Assembly (NCBI GenBank): GCA_023442085.1
Contig: JAEZMT010000315.1
Coordinates: 1 to 7,970, forward strand
Direction of reading: 5' to 3'
Origin: Pseudomonadota bacterium
Lineage (GTDB): Bacteria > Pseudomonadota > Alphaproteobacteria > Rhizobiales > Xanthobacteraceae
DNA length: 7,970 nt
The notes beneath the pieces were generated by a model. That model was not told the DNA's origin. It was given only the letters and a program-made list of their open reading frames with translations, and searched no databases. The position numbers and the translations under genes are program-made. Positions 1 through 6,747 of this stretch are shown one piece after another; position 1 is the stretch's first letter; every line of letters starts with the position of its first letter.

Positions 1-48
1 CGGCGGCTTGAGGCATTATCTTTTTGTTAACTCCGCTCGGACCCTGCA

Positions 49-720
49 ATGTCGAAGCGCGTCTCGCTCCTCAGCCTTCCTCTGGCGCTGGCCGCATGGG
101 TCGCGCTTCTGGGCGCAAGCGTCCCCGTCGCCGCGCAGCAGGACACGCGCGGACAATTGCGCCTCGCCAATCTGGCCGCCACCTTCGCGCCGCGCCATCT
201 GGCCGACGGACGCTATACCTCCGCCCCGTCCGGTTATGTCCGGTTTTGCGCCGAAAACGGTGGCGACTGCCGCGCTGCCGGTCCTCTGATGCCCGCCATC
301 CGTCTCGATGCCGAACGCAAGGCCGAGCTTGAGCGCGTCAATCGCACCGTCAACGAAGTGGTTCAGCCCGAGACCGATCTCGACCATTACGGCGAGACGG
401 AGCGCTGGGCCTATCCCGACGACCGCCGCGGCGATTGCGAGGATTATGTTCTCGAAAAGCGCCGCCGCCTAATCAACGCCGGCTGGCCGACGTCGGTTCT
501 GCTGATCACGGTGGTGCGCGATCACGAGGGCGATGGCCACGCCGTGCTCACCGTCGTCACCGACAAGGGCGACCTCATTCTCGACAACCAGGAAGCCGAG
601 ATCCTCACCTGGACCGACACCGGCTATCGCTTCGTCAAGCGCCAGTCCAAGGAGGATCCCTCCCAGTGGGTGTCTCTGGGCGAAACCCGGGTGCCGCCCG
701 TGGTGGGCACCGGCCGCTGA
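49..720 (+). CDS. Periplasmic transglutaminase-like cysteine peptidase (BTLCP/LapG family)
   Basis: The 223-residue product begins with a Sec-type signal peptide: basic SKR, then a hydrophobic core at about residues 5-29, with likely cleavage after VAA (residue 29). The mature part carries the family triad in order: Cys130 in GDCEDYV, His164 in DGHAV and Asp179 in ILDNQ. This Cys-His-Asp arrangement defines the bacterial transglutaminase-like cysteine proteinases (BTLCP, formerly DUF920). The best known member, LapG, cleaves large RTX-type adhesins in the periplasm under control of the c-di-GMP receptor LapD. No LapD or adhesin gene is in this window, so a LapG role is inference and a general periplasmic peptidase is equally possible. 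The ATG at 49 has only a weak GGA upstream, but the signal peptide starts directly there, which supports it. The gene is monocistronic in view and is followed by the terminator at 770-809. Confidence 0.88.
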   Translation: MSKRVSLLSLPLALAAWVALLGASVPVAAQQDTRGQLRLANLAATFAPRHLADGRYTSAPSGYVRFCAENGGDCRAAGPLMPAIRLDAERKAELERVNRTVNEVVQPETDLDHYGETERWAYPDDRRGDCEDYVLEKRRRLINAGWPTSVLLITVVRDHEGDGHAVLTVVTDKGDLILDNQEAEILTWTDTGYRFVKRQSKEDPSQWVSLGETRVPPVVGTGR

Positions 721-769
721 CCGCTTCACCGTCAAAGAGTCGCCTCGCCGGTTCTGCCTGAGCGAGACG

Positions 770-809
770 AAAACGGGCCGGAATCGCCGCCGCGGATCCG
801 GCCCGTTTT
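770..809. terminator. Bidirectional Rho-independent terminator between convergent genes
   Basis: There is a perfect 13-bp inverted repeat. The left arm at 770-782 reads AAAACGGGCCGGA and the right arm at 797-809 reads TCCGGCCCGTTTT, separated by a 14-nt loop region that is itself partly self-complementary. The stem is GC-rich, with T4 at its 3' side and A4 at its 5' side, so it can work in both directions. It lies 49 bp after the stop of the peptidase gene and 26 bp beyond the stop of the opposing carbonic-anhydrase-like gene. Position, symmetry and tail all fit a shared terminator, although the U-tract is short. Confidence 0.8.
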
Positions 810-835
810 GCGTTGGATCGGGCCCGATCGGCCCC

Positions 836-1366
836 TCAGTCGATGCGCTTGAGGCCCGACGCGTATTGGGGCCAGCGATGCTGGTAGCCGGCCGCCGTCG
901 CGATCAGCCGCTCCGCCGCCGCCTCGTCCAGCGTCCGGGCGACCTTGGCCGGAGCGCCGACGATGAGCGAGTAGGGCTCGAAGGTCTTGCCCTCGGTGAC
1001 CAGCGCCATGGAGCCGACGAGGCAGTGGTCGCCGATGACGGCCCCGTTCAGCACGGTCGCCCCCATGCCCACCAGCGCCCCCTCCCCCACCGTGCAGCCA
1101 TGCAGCGTCACGCTGTGGCCGATGGTGGCCTTGGGGCCGAGCGTCATGGGATAGCCGGGATCGGTGTGCAGGACGCAATTTTCCTGAATGTTCGTGCCCT
1201 CGCCCACCACGATCGGCTCGTTGTCGCCGCGCAGCACCGCGCCGAACCAGATGCTCGCACCCTCCTTCACGATCACCCGGCCGATGAGGACGGCCGTGGG
1301 AGCGATCCAGAAATTGCCGGAGGCGGGCAGCTCCGGGGCGATGCCGTCGAGGGCATAAAGCGGCAT
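836..1366 (-). CDS. Gamma-class carbonic anhydrase family protein (left-handed beta-helix)
   Basis: The 176-residue product is built of hexapeptide repeats (for example IGRVIVKEGASIWFGAVLRG and the later VGEGALVGMGATVLNGAVIG), which fold as a left-handed parallel beta-helix trimer. The three zinc/iron ligands of the gamma-carbonic anhydrase family are present: His67 in LHTD, His84 in IGHS and His89 in LHGC. Arg46 and Asp48 of LRGDN, which hold the trimer interface and active site, are also present. Length and layout match the YrdA/CaiE/PaaY-like cytoplasmic branch. Members of this branch are often annotated as carbonic anhydrases, although activity has been shown for only some; acyl-CoA-linked roles are alternatives. 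The ATG is preceded on its strand by GGAGGA with a 5-nt spacer, which fixes the start. The C-terminal part (from about residue 140) is a helix that packs outside the beta-helix. Confidence 0.92.
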   Translation of the reverse strand: MPLYALDGIAPELPASGNFWIAPTAVLIGRVIVKEGASIWFGAVLRGDNEPIVVGEGTNIQENCVLHTDPGYPMTLGPKATIGHSVTLHGCTVGEGALVGMGATVLNGAVIGDHCLVGSMALVTEGKTFEPYSLIVGAPAKVARTLDEAAAERLIATAAGYQHRWPQYASGLKRID

Positions 1367-1533
1367 GGGGTTCCTCCAGAAGGTCGGTCGGCGGGTCGGC
1401 GTGGCGGCCGGGCGCGCCTGTCCCTGCCTATCGCCATCGGCGTCCGCATGCTAGAGGCGCGCCACGCCTTGCCGTCGAGCAGCCATGTCCAGCCGGCCGT
1501 CGCGGCCTCTGCCGAACCCAGCCCGTCGAGACC

Positions 1534-3231
1534 ATGTCCCAGCCTCCTGCGCTCCCCCCGCCCCTCGCGAAGCTGCTCTATGACGGCTATCAGCAACAGC
1601 TGCGCGGGCAGTATGAGGACGCGGCCCGGGCCTATCGCAAGATCCTGAAGAGCGCGCCGGACCATGCCGACGTCATCCAGCTCCTGGGCATCTGCCGCGC
1701 CCGCCAGGGACGCGAGATCGAGGCCATCGAGCTTTATCGCAAGGCGCTGGCGCGGCGGCCGGACGATGCCAAGTGCCTGTACAATCTCGCTCTCGCCTAT
1801 GGGGCGCTGAAGCGCGAGGCGGAGGAAGTGGCCGCCATGGGCGAGGCTTTCGCGCGCGACCCGACCCTTCCGCTCGCCGCCAACGTGCTGTTTCCCGCCC
1901 GCCGCGCCGCCTGCGACTGGCGCGGCCACGACCGGTTGCTGGAAAACCTGCGGCTCGGCGCCATCGGCCAGAGCGCGCCTTCCATTCCCTTCCTGACGCT
2001 CTACATCGACGACCCCGCCCTGCACCTCGCCGCGAGCCGGCGCTGGGTGGAGGCCGAGCGGCAGCCGGCGCGGCCGCTCGTCTTCGACCATTCGGCGCGG
2101 CGCGCGGCCACCGGACCGATCCGCGTGGCCTATGTCTCGGCCGATTTCCGCATCCATCCCACGACGCACCTCATCGCCGGTCTTCTGGAACGCCACGACC
2201 GCAGCCGCTTCGAGATCACCGCCATCTCCATCGGTCCGGACGATGGCTCGCCCGAGCGCACACGGGTGAAGGCGGCAGTGGACCGTTTCGTCGATGTGGA
2301 GAAGGCGAGCGCCGAGGAGATTGCCCGCCAGATTGCCGGGCTCGGCATCGACATCGCCGTCGATCTCATGACGCACACCAAGGGCGAGCGCATGAGCCTG
2401 TTCGCCCATCGCCCGGCCCCGGTGCAGGTGAGCTTCCTGGGCTATCCCGGCACCAGCGGGGCGCCGTTCTTCGATTACATCATCGGCGACCCGGTGGTGC
2501 TGCCGTTCGCGGACGCGCCCTTCTACAGCGAGAAGATCGTCCAGCTGCCCTACTGCTACCAGCCGAACGACCCCGACCTGCCAGTCGGCGGCCCGCCTGG
2601 CCGCGCCGCCTGCGGCCTTCCGGAAGATGCCTTCGTCTTCGGCGCCTTCAATGCGGCCTCGAAGCTCGATCCGCAGACCCTTTCCAGTTTCGTCCGCATT
2701 CTCGAAGCGGTGCCGGGCTCGGTGCTGTGGCTGCTGGAGGGCGGGCCCGGCACCGCCGATAATCTGCGTCGGGAGGCCAAGCTCAGGGGCCTCGACCCCG
2801 CGCGTCTGGTGTTCGCCCCCCGGGCCGAGCTGAAGGAGCATCTGGCCCGCATCGGGCATGCGGACCTCTTTCTCGACACCTTCCCCTACACCGCCCACAC
2901 CACCGCCAGCGATGCGCTGCGCCGCGGGTTGCCGATCGTGACGCGCACCGGGCGCTCCTTCGCCTCGCGGGTGGCGGAAAGCCTCATGCGGCAGGTGAAC
3001 CTCGGCGATCTCGCAGTGACGACGCCTGCAGCGTTCGAAGACCGCGCCATCGCCCTCGCCCGCGATCCGGCCGCGCTGGCCGAGGTGCGCGCCCGTCTCC
3101 AGGCCGCCTTGCCCGGCTCGCCGCTGTTCGCGGTGGACCGCTACGCCCGGCACATCGAAAGTGCGTTCGAGACCATGGCCGCGCGCATGCGGGCGGGCGC
3201 GCAGCCGGAGGCGTTCGCCGTCCCGGCCTGA
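1534..3231 (+). CDS. TPR-domain GT41 glycosyltransferase (SPINDLY/O-GlcNAc transferase-like)
   Basis: The 565-residue product has about three tetratricopeptide repeats at residues 20-120 (for example YEDAARAYRKILKSAPDHAD), a linker, then a GT41-type glycosyltransferase region from about residue 190 to the end. Hallmarks of the O-GlcNAc transferase/SPINDLY catalytic fold are visible: VSADFRIHPTTHL with His208, VQVSFLGYPGTSG, FNAASKLDP with Lys377 (matching the UDP-contacting lysine of human OGT), and DTFPYTAHTTASDALRRG (Asp448, His455). Eukaryotic relatives transfer GlcNAc or fucose to Ser/Thr of cytosolic proteins; bacterial members have various or unknown acceptors, and some glycosylate adhesins or flagellins. 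No signal peptide or membrane segment is seen, so it is probably cytoplasmic. No acceptor or nucleotide-sugar gene lies alongside. The ATG at 1534 has only a weak Shine-Dalgarno, but the product begins naturally just before the first TPR. Confidence 0.9.
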   Translation: MSQPPALPPPLAKLLYDGYQQQLRGQYEDAARAYRKILKSAPDHADVIQLLGICRARQGREIEAIELYRKALARRPDDAKCLYNLALAYGALKREAEEVAAMGEAFARDPTLPLAANVLFPARRAACDWRGHDRLLENLRLGAIGQSAPSIPFLTLYIDDPALHLAASRRWVEAERQPARPLVFDHSARRAATGPIRVAYVSADFRIHPTTHLIAGLLERHDRSRFEITAISIGPDDGSPERTRVKAAVDRFVDVEKASAEEIARQIAGLGIDIAVDLMTHTKGERMSLFAHRPAPVQVSFLGYPGTSGAPFFDYIIGDPVVLPFADAPFYSEKIVQLPYCYQPNDPDLPVGGPPGRAACGLPEDAFVFGAFNAASKLDPQTLSSFVRILEAVPGSVLWLLEGGPGTADNLRREAKLRGLDPARLVFAPRAELKEHLARIGHADLFLDTFPYTAHTTASDALRRGLPIVTRTGRSFASRVAESLMRQVNLGDLAVTTPAAFEDRAIALARDPAALAEVRARLQAALPGSPLFAVDRYARHIESAFETMAARMRAGAQPEAFAVPA

Positions 3232-3240
3232 AACATAAGC

Positions 3241-3750
<510 letters not shown>

Positions 3751-3758
3751 CTGTGATG

Positions 3759-3763
3759 CCTCC
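3759..3763 (-). promoter_or_regulatory. Shine-Dalgarno site that decides the iron-permease-family start
   Basis: Read on the minus strand, GGAGG lies 8 nt upstream of the ATG at 3750. The alternative in-frame ATG at 3807 has only AGGG immediately next to it. The shorter product is therefore preferred. Confidence 0.65.
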
Positions 3764-3911
3764 GAACGGCCCGTCAGGAACGGGAACCGCGCGCCGGATG
3801 CGTTCATCCCTGAAAGAACGCAGCGAGGGAACGAACGGCCGCTCCGGCGGTTCCGCTCATGGCAGCGCTGGCGCTTGATGGCATGCGCGGCCGCCCGCCA
3901 CGGAGGCTTTG

Positions 3912-4265
3912 ATGACCGTTCAGATGATCCTGCTGCCGCTTTTCGTTCACGTCGCTCTCGTGCTCGCCGTCCTGCTGCGGGCGGTGCGCTCCACCGAGGT
4001 GACGGCGGACGGTTTGCGCGCCGGCCTCGCCGCCGTGCTCTTCTACACGCTCACCTGCCTCGCCCTGTTCACCCGCAAGGCGGACGTGGCCTTCGTAGTA
4101 TTGGCCTGGTTGTTCGTGATCCTGCGTTTCGCGGCCGCCTTTCCCCAGCTGCTCTCGACGCGGGCGCGGGGCGGCATCGGCGGTGTCAGCCTCGATCTCG
4201 CTAGCCTTGCCGTGCTGGCCCTGATGTGGGTGTTGTTCGCGGTCGCCGTCCTGCTGGCCATCTGA
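3912..4265 (+). CDS. MAPEG-like small integral membrane protein
   Basis: The 117-residue product is almost entirely hydrophobic, with about four membrane helices: residues 3-21 (ILLPLFVHVALVLAVLL), 35-53, 59-77 and 95-117. The stretches VLFYTLTCLALFTRKADVAF, VVLAWLFVILRF and LMWVLFAVAVLLAI resemble small proteobacterial MAPEG-family proteins (membrane-associated proteins in eicosanoid and glutathione metabolism). The usual polar loop between helices 1 and 2, which in relatives I recall ends in an FNNQFELPVLFY-type motif, appears reduced here: after RSTEVTADGLRAG the chain goes straight to VLFY. Glutathione-linked catalysis is therefore doubtful. ATG 3912 has GGAGG 5 nt upstream; an in-frame TTG directly before it (3909) is possible but unlikely. 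The next gene on the same strand starts within 90 bp. Function is unknown. Confidence 0.68.
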   Translation: MTVQMILLPLFVHVALVLAVLLRAVRSTEVTADGLRAGLAAVLFYTLTCLALFTRKADVAFVVLAWLFVILRFAAAFPQLLSTRARGGIGGVSLDLASLAVLALMWVLFAVAVLLAI

Positions 4266-4341
4266 GGCGCCGCGGTTGACAGGCGCGGCGTGGCGGTTGA
4301 GGAGTCTGCTGATTGCGCAGGGCGCCCGATCCGGGGCGCCC
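4266..4341 (+). promoter_or_regulatory. Structured leader: two GC-rich hairpins and a GAGGAG Shine-Dalgarno
   Basis: Immediately after the MAPEG-like stop, CGCCGCG (4268-4274) pairs with CGCGGCG (4284-4290) around a 9-nt loop. A second hairpin has identical self-complementary arms GGGCGCCC at 4320-4327 and 4334-4341, loop GATCCG. These arms are part of an 11-bp direct repeat GGGCGCCCGAT (4320-4330 and 4334-4344). Between the hairpins lies GAGGAG (4299-4304), 8 nt upstream of a TTG at 4313 in frame with the nucleosidase. Neither hairpin has a T-tract, so they are not standard terminators. Function is unproven; such cores arise by chance in GC-rich DNA. Confidence 0.4.
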
Positions 4342-4354
4342 GATGGGATTTGCG

Positions 4355-5017
4355 ATGACCGACCCCGCCCGCCACGTCCTCGCCTTCGGCGGCCACGACG
4401 TCCTCTTCGTCATGGCGACCAGCCAGGAATATGGGGAGCACCTGAAGGCCCGCATCGATCCGCTTATCACCGGCGTCGGGCCTGTGGAGGCCGCGGTGGA
4501 GACGGCGCGGGCGCTCACCATCCTGCACCATCAGGGCCGCCATCCGGACCTGGTGGTGACGCTGGGCTCGGCCGGCTCGCGGCGGCTGGATCACGCGGAA
4601 GTCTATCAGGTGGCGCGCGTCGCCTATCGCGACATGGACGCTTCCGCCCTGGGATTCGAGCGCGGCAAGACGCCCTTTCTCGACGAGCCGGTGGTGGTGG
4701 AGCTGCCCCACCGCATCGCCGGCGTGCCCGAAGCCTCCCTCTCCACCGGCGGGGCCATCATCTCCGGCGCGGCCTATGACGCCATCGCCGAGGACATGGT
4801 GGACATGGAAACCTTCGCCGTGCTGCGTGCCGCCCGGCGCCACGGCGTGCCTCTCCTCGGCCTGCGCGGCATCAGCGACGGCAAGGCCGAGCTGACCGGC
4901 TTTGCCGACTGGACCGAATATCTGCATATCATCGACGAGAAGCTGGCCCGCGCGCTGGACCTCCTCGCCCGGCAGCTGACCGCGGAAGGGCTAGCCCCCG
5001 CCGCGCAGCACGCCTGA
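4355..5017 (+). CDS. 5'-methylthioadenosine/S-adenosylhomocysteine nucleosidase-like protein (PNP/UDP family)
   Basis: From ATG 4355 the product has 220 residues, close to the usual 230 for MTA/SAH nucleosidases. The nucleoside phosphorylase fold signatures run in order: LAFGGHDVLFVMATSQEYG at the N-terminus (Glu25 as candidate for the N-terminal catalytic Glu), LITGVGPVEAA, DLVVTLGSAGS, YRDMDASALGFERG, VDMETFAVLRAA (Glu152, the ribose-binding DME motif) and LRGISDG (Asp175, the acid that protonates the purine). These enzymes cleave MTA and SAH to adenine and the thio-sugar, relieving inhibition of SAM-dependent methyltransferases. A methyltransferase gene follows 21 bp downstream, suggesting co-transcription. 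The start is uncertain: an upstream TTG at 4313 has the better Shine-Dalgarno (GAGGAG, 8 nt) and would add 14 residues; ATG 4343 is a third option. I chose 4355 because recognisable homology begins just after it. Substrate choice within the family is inferred. Confidence 0.85.
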   Translation: MTDPARHVLAFGGHDVLFVMATSQEYGEHLKARIDPLITGVGPVEAAVETARALTILHHQGRHPDLVVTLGSAGSRRLDHAEVYQVARVAYRDMDASALGFERGKTPFLDEPVVVELPHRIAGVPEASLSTGGAIISGAAYDAIAEDMVDMETFAVLRAARRHGVPLLGLRGISDGKAELTGFADWTEYLHIIDEKLARALDLLARQLTAEGLAPAAQHA

Positions 5018-5038
5018 TCCGACAATAGAAGAGCCGCC

Positions 5039-6340
5039 GTGACCCCTGCCGCCCGCCTTTCCGCCGCCATCGAGATCCTCGCCGACCTCGCCGCGCGCCG
5101 CCGCCCCGCCGCCGACGCGCTGAAGGATTGGGGCCTCTCCCACCGCTTCGCCGGATCGGGCGACCGCGCGGCCATCGCCGGCATCCTCTACGACACCCTG
5201 CGCCGGCGCGCCTCAGCCGCCCATGTGATGGGATCGGAAGAGCCGCGCGCCCTCGTGCTGGGCATGCTGGTGCTCATGCGCGGCCTGTCGGTGGATGCCA
5301 TCGCGGCACTGGCCGACGGCGCGCGCTTCGCCCCCGCGCCGCTCTCCGAGGCCGAGCGCGCCCGCCTCGCCGATCCGAGCCTTGCGGGCGCGCCGCCCTT
5401 CGTGCGCGGCGACTATCCCCAGTGGCTGCACGCCTCGCTGCGGCATGTCTTCGGCGAGAGCGTGGTGGAGGAAGGCGCCGCCCTCGCCGCCCGCGCCCCG
5501 CTGGATCTGCGGGTCAACACGCTGAAGGGCGAGCCGGAGGCGGTGAAGGCGGAACTCTCCCACCTTCACCCCGAGCCGTGCCGCTTCTCGCCACTGGCCC
5601 TGCGCATCAAGCTTGATTCCGAGGGCAAGGCGCCGCCGGTTTCCGCCGAGCCCGCCTTCCTGCGTGGCGAGGTGGAGGTGCAGGACGAGGGTTCCCAGAT
5701 CGCCGCCATCCTCGCCCGCCCCGTGCCCGGCGGGCAGGTGCTGGACCTGTGCGCCGGCGCCGGCGGCAAGACGCTGGAATTCGCCGCGCTGATGGACAAC
5801 AAGGGCCAGATCTACGCCCATGACAGCGACATCCGCCGCCTGAAGCCCATGCATGAGCGCCTCGCCCGCGCCGGCGTGCGCAATGTGCAGGTGCGCAGCC
5901 CCCGCGGCGCCGAGGACATGCTGCACGACCTCGAAGGCAGGATGGACCTCGTCCTGGTGGACGCCCCCTGCACCGGCACCGGCACCTGGCGGCGCAATCC
6001 CGACGCCAAATGGCGCGTGCGCCCCGGCGCGCTCGCCCAGCGCACGTCCGAACAGGCGAAGATCCTGGAAGAGGCTGCCCACTACGTCCGCCCCGGCGGC
6101 CGGCTTGCTTACGTCACCTGCTCGCTCCTCGACGAGGAGAACGGCGCCCAGGTGCGCGCCCTCCTCAACAAGCGCGAGGACTTCTCTCCCGTCTCCCCCA
6201 CCGAGGCCGTCTTGGCGCTGGGAACCTCCGGCCACGCACTGGCGGAAGCGGCGCTGACCAGCCGCGAGGGCCTGCTGATGACCCCCCGCCGCACCGGCAC
6301 GGACGGCTTCTTCGTGAGCGTGATGAAGCGGGCGGGGTGA
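5039..6340 (+). CDS. rsmB: RsmB/NOP-family 16S rRNA (cytosine-C5)-methyltransferase
   Basis: The 433-residue product matches the length of RsmB (about 430), which methylates C967 of 16S rRNA using SAM. Residues 1-75 (RLSAAIEILADLAARR to GILYDTLRRR) resemble the NusB-like RNA-binding domain. The Rossmann methyltransferase core begins after VQDEGSQIAA. Its SAM-binding motif LDLCAGAGGKT is at about 235-245, with Asp236. Motif IV is DAPCTGTGTWRRNPDAKWR, with Cys311. Motif VI is TCSLLDEEN, with Cys361, the nucleophile in this family; the motif IV cysteine helps release the product. The start is a GTG with GAAGAG 5 nt upstream, and no better in-frame ATG precedes the NusB-like part. It sits 21 bp downstream of the nucleosidase gene, which would remove the SAH made by methyltransferases. 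The exact target nucleotide is inferred from family membership; other NOP-family RNA m5C methyltransferases remain possible. Confidence 0.92.
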   Translation: MTPAARLSAAIEILADLAARRRPAADALKDWGLSHRFAGSGDRAAIAGILYDTLRRRASAAHVMGSEEPRALVLGMLVLMRGLSVDAIAALADGARFAPAPLSEAERARLADPSLAGAPPFVRGDYPQWLHASLRHVFGESVVEEGAALAARAPLDLRVNTLKGEPEAVKAELSHLHPEPCRFSPLALRIKLDSEGKAPPVSAEPAFLRGEVEVQDEGSQIAAILARPVPGGQVLDLCAGAGGKTLEFAALMDNKGQIYAHDSDIRRLKPMHERLARAGVRNVQVRSPRGAEDMLHDLEGRMDLVLVDAPCTGTGTWRRNPDAKWRVRPGALAQRTSEQAKILEEAAHYVRPGGRLAYVTCSLLDEENGAQVRALLNKREDFSPVSPTEAVLALGTSGHALAEAALTSREGLLMTPRRTGTDGFFVSVMKRAG

Positions 6341-6419
6341 GGCGGCGCCTTCAAGAGTGAACTTTCAGCGCGAGCGCGGCGTTGTCCGCGCGAATGTCAC
6401 TGCGTTGAAAGGACAGACC

Positions 6420-6641
6420 ATGGGTCTCATCCGCCTGCTGCTCCTCGTGGTCGTCCTCGTCGGCGGCTACTGGGCCTATTATGTCTATGCGTCCGGCGAG
6501 CCCTATGACGAGATCGGCACCGCCATCAATTCCCGCCTCCCCGAGCAGGCCCGCGAATTCGCCTGCACCGAGCTGAAGCGCCGGCATTCCGGGGCGGTCA
6601 ACGCGCCCGTCGGCTGTGAGGCCTACTGGACGCGCATCTGA
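6420..6641 (+). CDS. Small membrane-anchored or secreted protein of unknown function
   Basis: The 73-residue product has a single hydrophobic segment at residues 3-24 (LIRLLLLVVVLVGGYWAYYV) after Met-Gly. A short hydrophilic domain follows, with two cysteines, Cys49 (FACTEL) and Cys66 (VGCEAYW), which could form a disulfide if this part is periplasmic. The segment could be an uncleaved anchor or a signal peptide (a possible site follows YAS at 25). I do not recognise a domain. ATG 6420 has a good Shine-Dalgarno, AAAGGA, with a 6-nt spacer. A longer reading from GTG 6357 would put a charged leader before the hydrophobic segment and is less likely. The gene sits 79 bp after rsmB and 106 bp before guaA on the same strand. 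Codon usage is like its neighbours, and the hydrophobic/hydrophilic order is that of a real protein, not a chance frame. Confidence 0.72.
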   Translation: MGLIRLLLLVVVLVGGYWAYYVYASGEPYDEIGTAINSRLPEQAREFACTELKRRHSGAVNAPVGCEAYWTRI

Positions 6642-6677
6642 CCCGCGACGGGCGCTCATAGGAGCCCTGCGCGGCGC

Positions 6678-6710
6678 TTGACTTTTGGAATCGGCGCTTT
6701 GCGGTTAAAG
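6678..6710 (+). promoter_or_regulatory. Possible guaA promoter
   Basis: TTGACT at 6678-6683 is a good match to the sigma-70-type -35 element. The only AT-containing -10 candidates, GTTAAA/TTAAAG at 6704-6710, lie 20-21 nt downstream, longer than the usual 17, and are poor matches. The location, between the small gene and guaA, is sensible. The call is tentative. Confidence 0.35.
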
Positions 6711-6728
6711 GAGGGGCGAAATTCGCCC
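6707..6728 (+). promoter_or_regulatory. guaA leader: displaced Shine-Dalgarno overlapping a palindrome
   Basis: AAAGGAGGGG at 6707-6716 is a near-ideal Shine-Dalgarno sequence, yet it ends 31 nt before the guaA ATG and no ATG, GTG or TTG follows it at a usual distance. Its 3' half is the left arm of the perfect palindrome GGGCGAAATTCGCCC (6714-6728), which could be an operator or, in RNA, a 5-bp hairpin with loop AAATT. The start at 6748 has its own weaker AAGG at 6737-6740, 7 nt upstream. Role unproven. Confidence 0.4.
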
Positions 6729-6747
6729 TCTCGCCCAAGGCTACCTC

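Noticed and set aside
533..1648. A 371-codon plus-strand frame spanning the terminator and the carbonic-anhydrase region
   Set aside because: It overlaps three well-supported genes in the wrong frame or strand, crosses the terminator and is Arg/Pro/Ser-rich.
1273..3153. A 626-codon open frame on the minus strand
   Set aside because: It is antisense to the GT41 gene and runs into the carbonic-anhydrase-like gene in another frame. Its translation is Arg/Gly/Ala-rich with no motifs. Long antisense frames are expected opposite GC-rich codons.
3751..3807. A 19-residue N-terminal extension of the iron-permease-family protein from ATG 3807
   Set aside because: It has no good Shine-Dalgarno, while the internal ATG at 3750 has GGAGG at 8 nt.
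4276..4281. Perfect -35 consensus TTGACA upstream of the nucleosidase
   Set aside because: No acceptable -10 lies 16-19 nt downstream; the position falls on GAGGAG. It also sits in the loop of a hairpin, so it is probably coincidental.
4043..4927. A 294-codon minus-strand frame
   Set aside because: It lies opposite the MAPEG-like and nucleosidase genes, both supported by motifs.
5213..6235. A 340-codon open frame on the minus strand
   Set aside because: It lies opposite rsmB, is rich in Gly, Ala and His, and has no recognisable domain.
6374..6391. Hairpin GCGCGG / CCGCGC with loop CGTTGT after rsmB, as a possible terminator
   Set aside because: The stem is only 6 bp with no T-tract, and such pairs are common by chance at this GC content.
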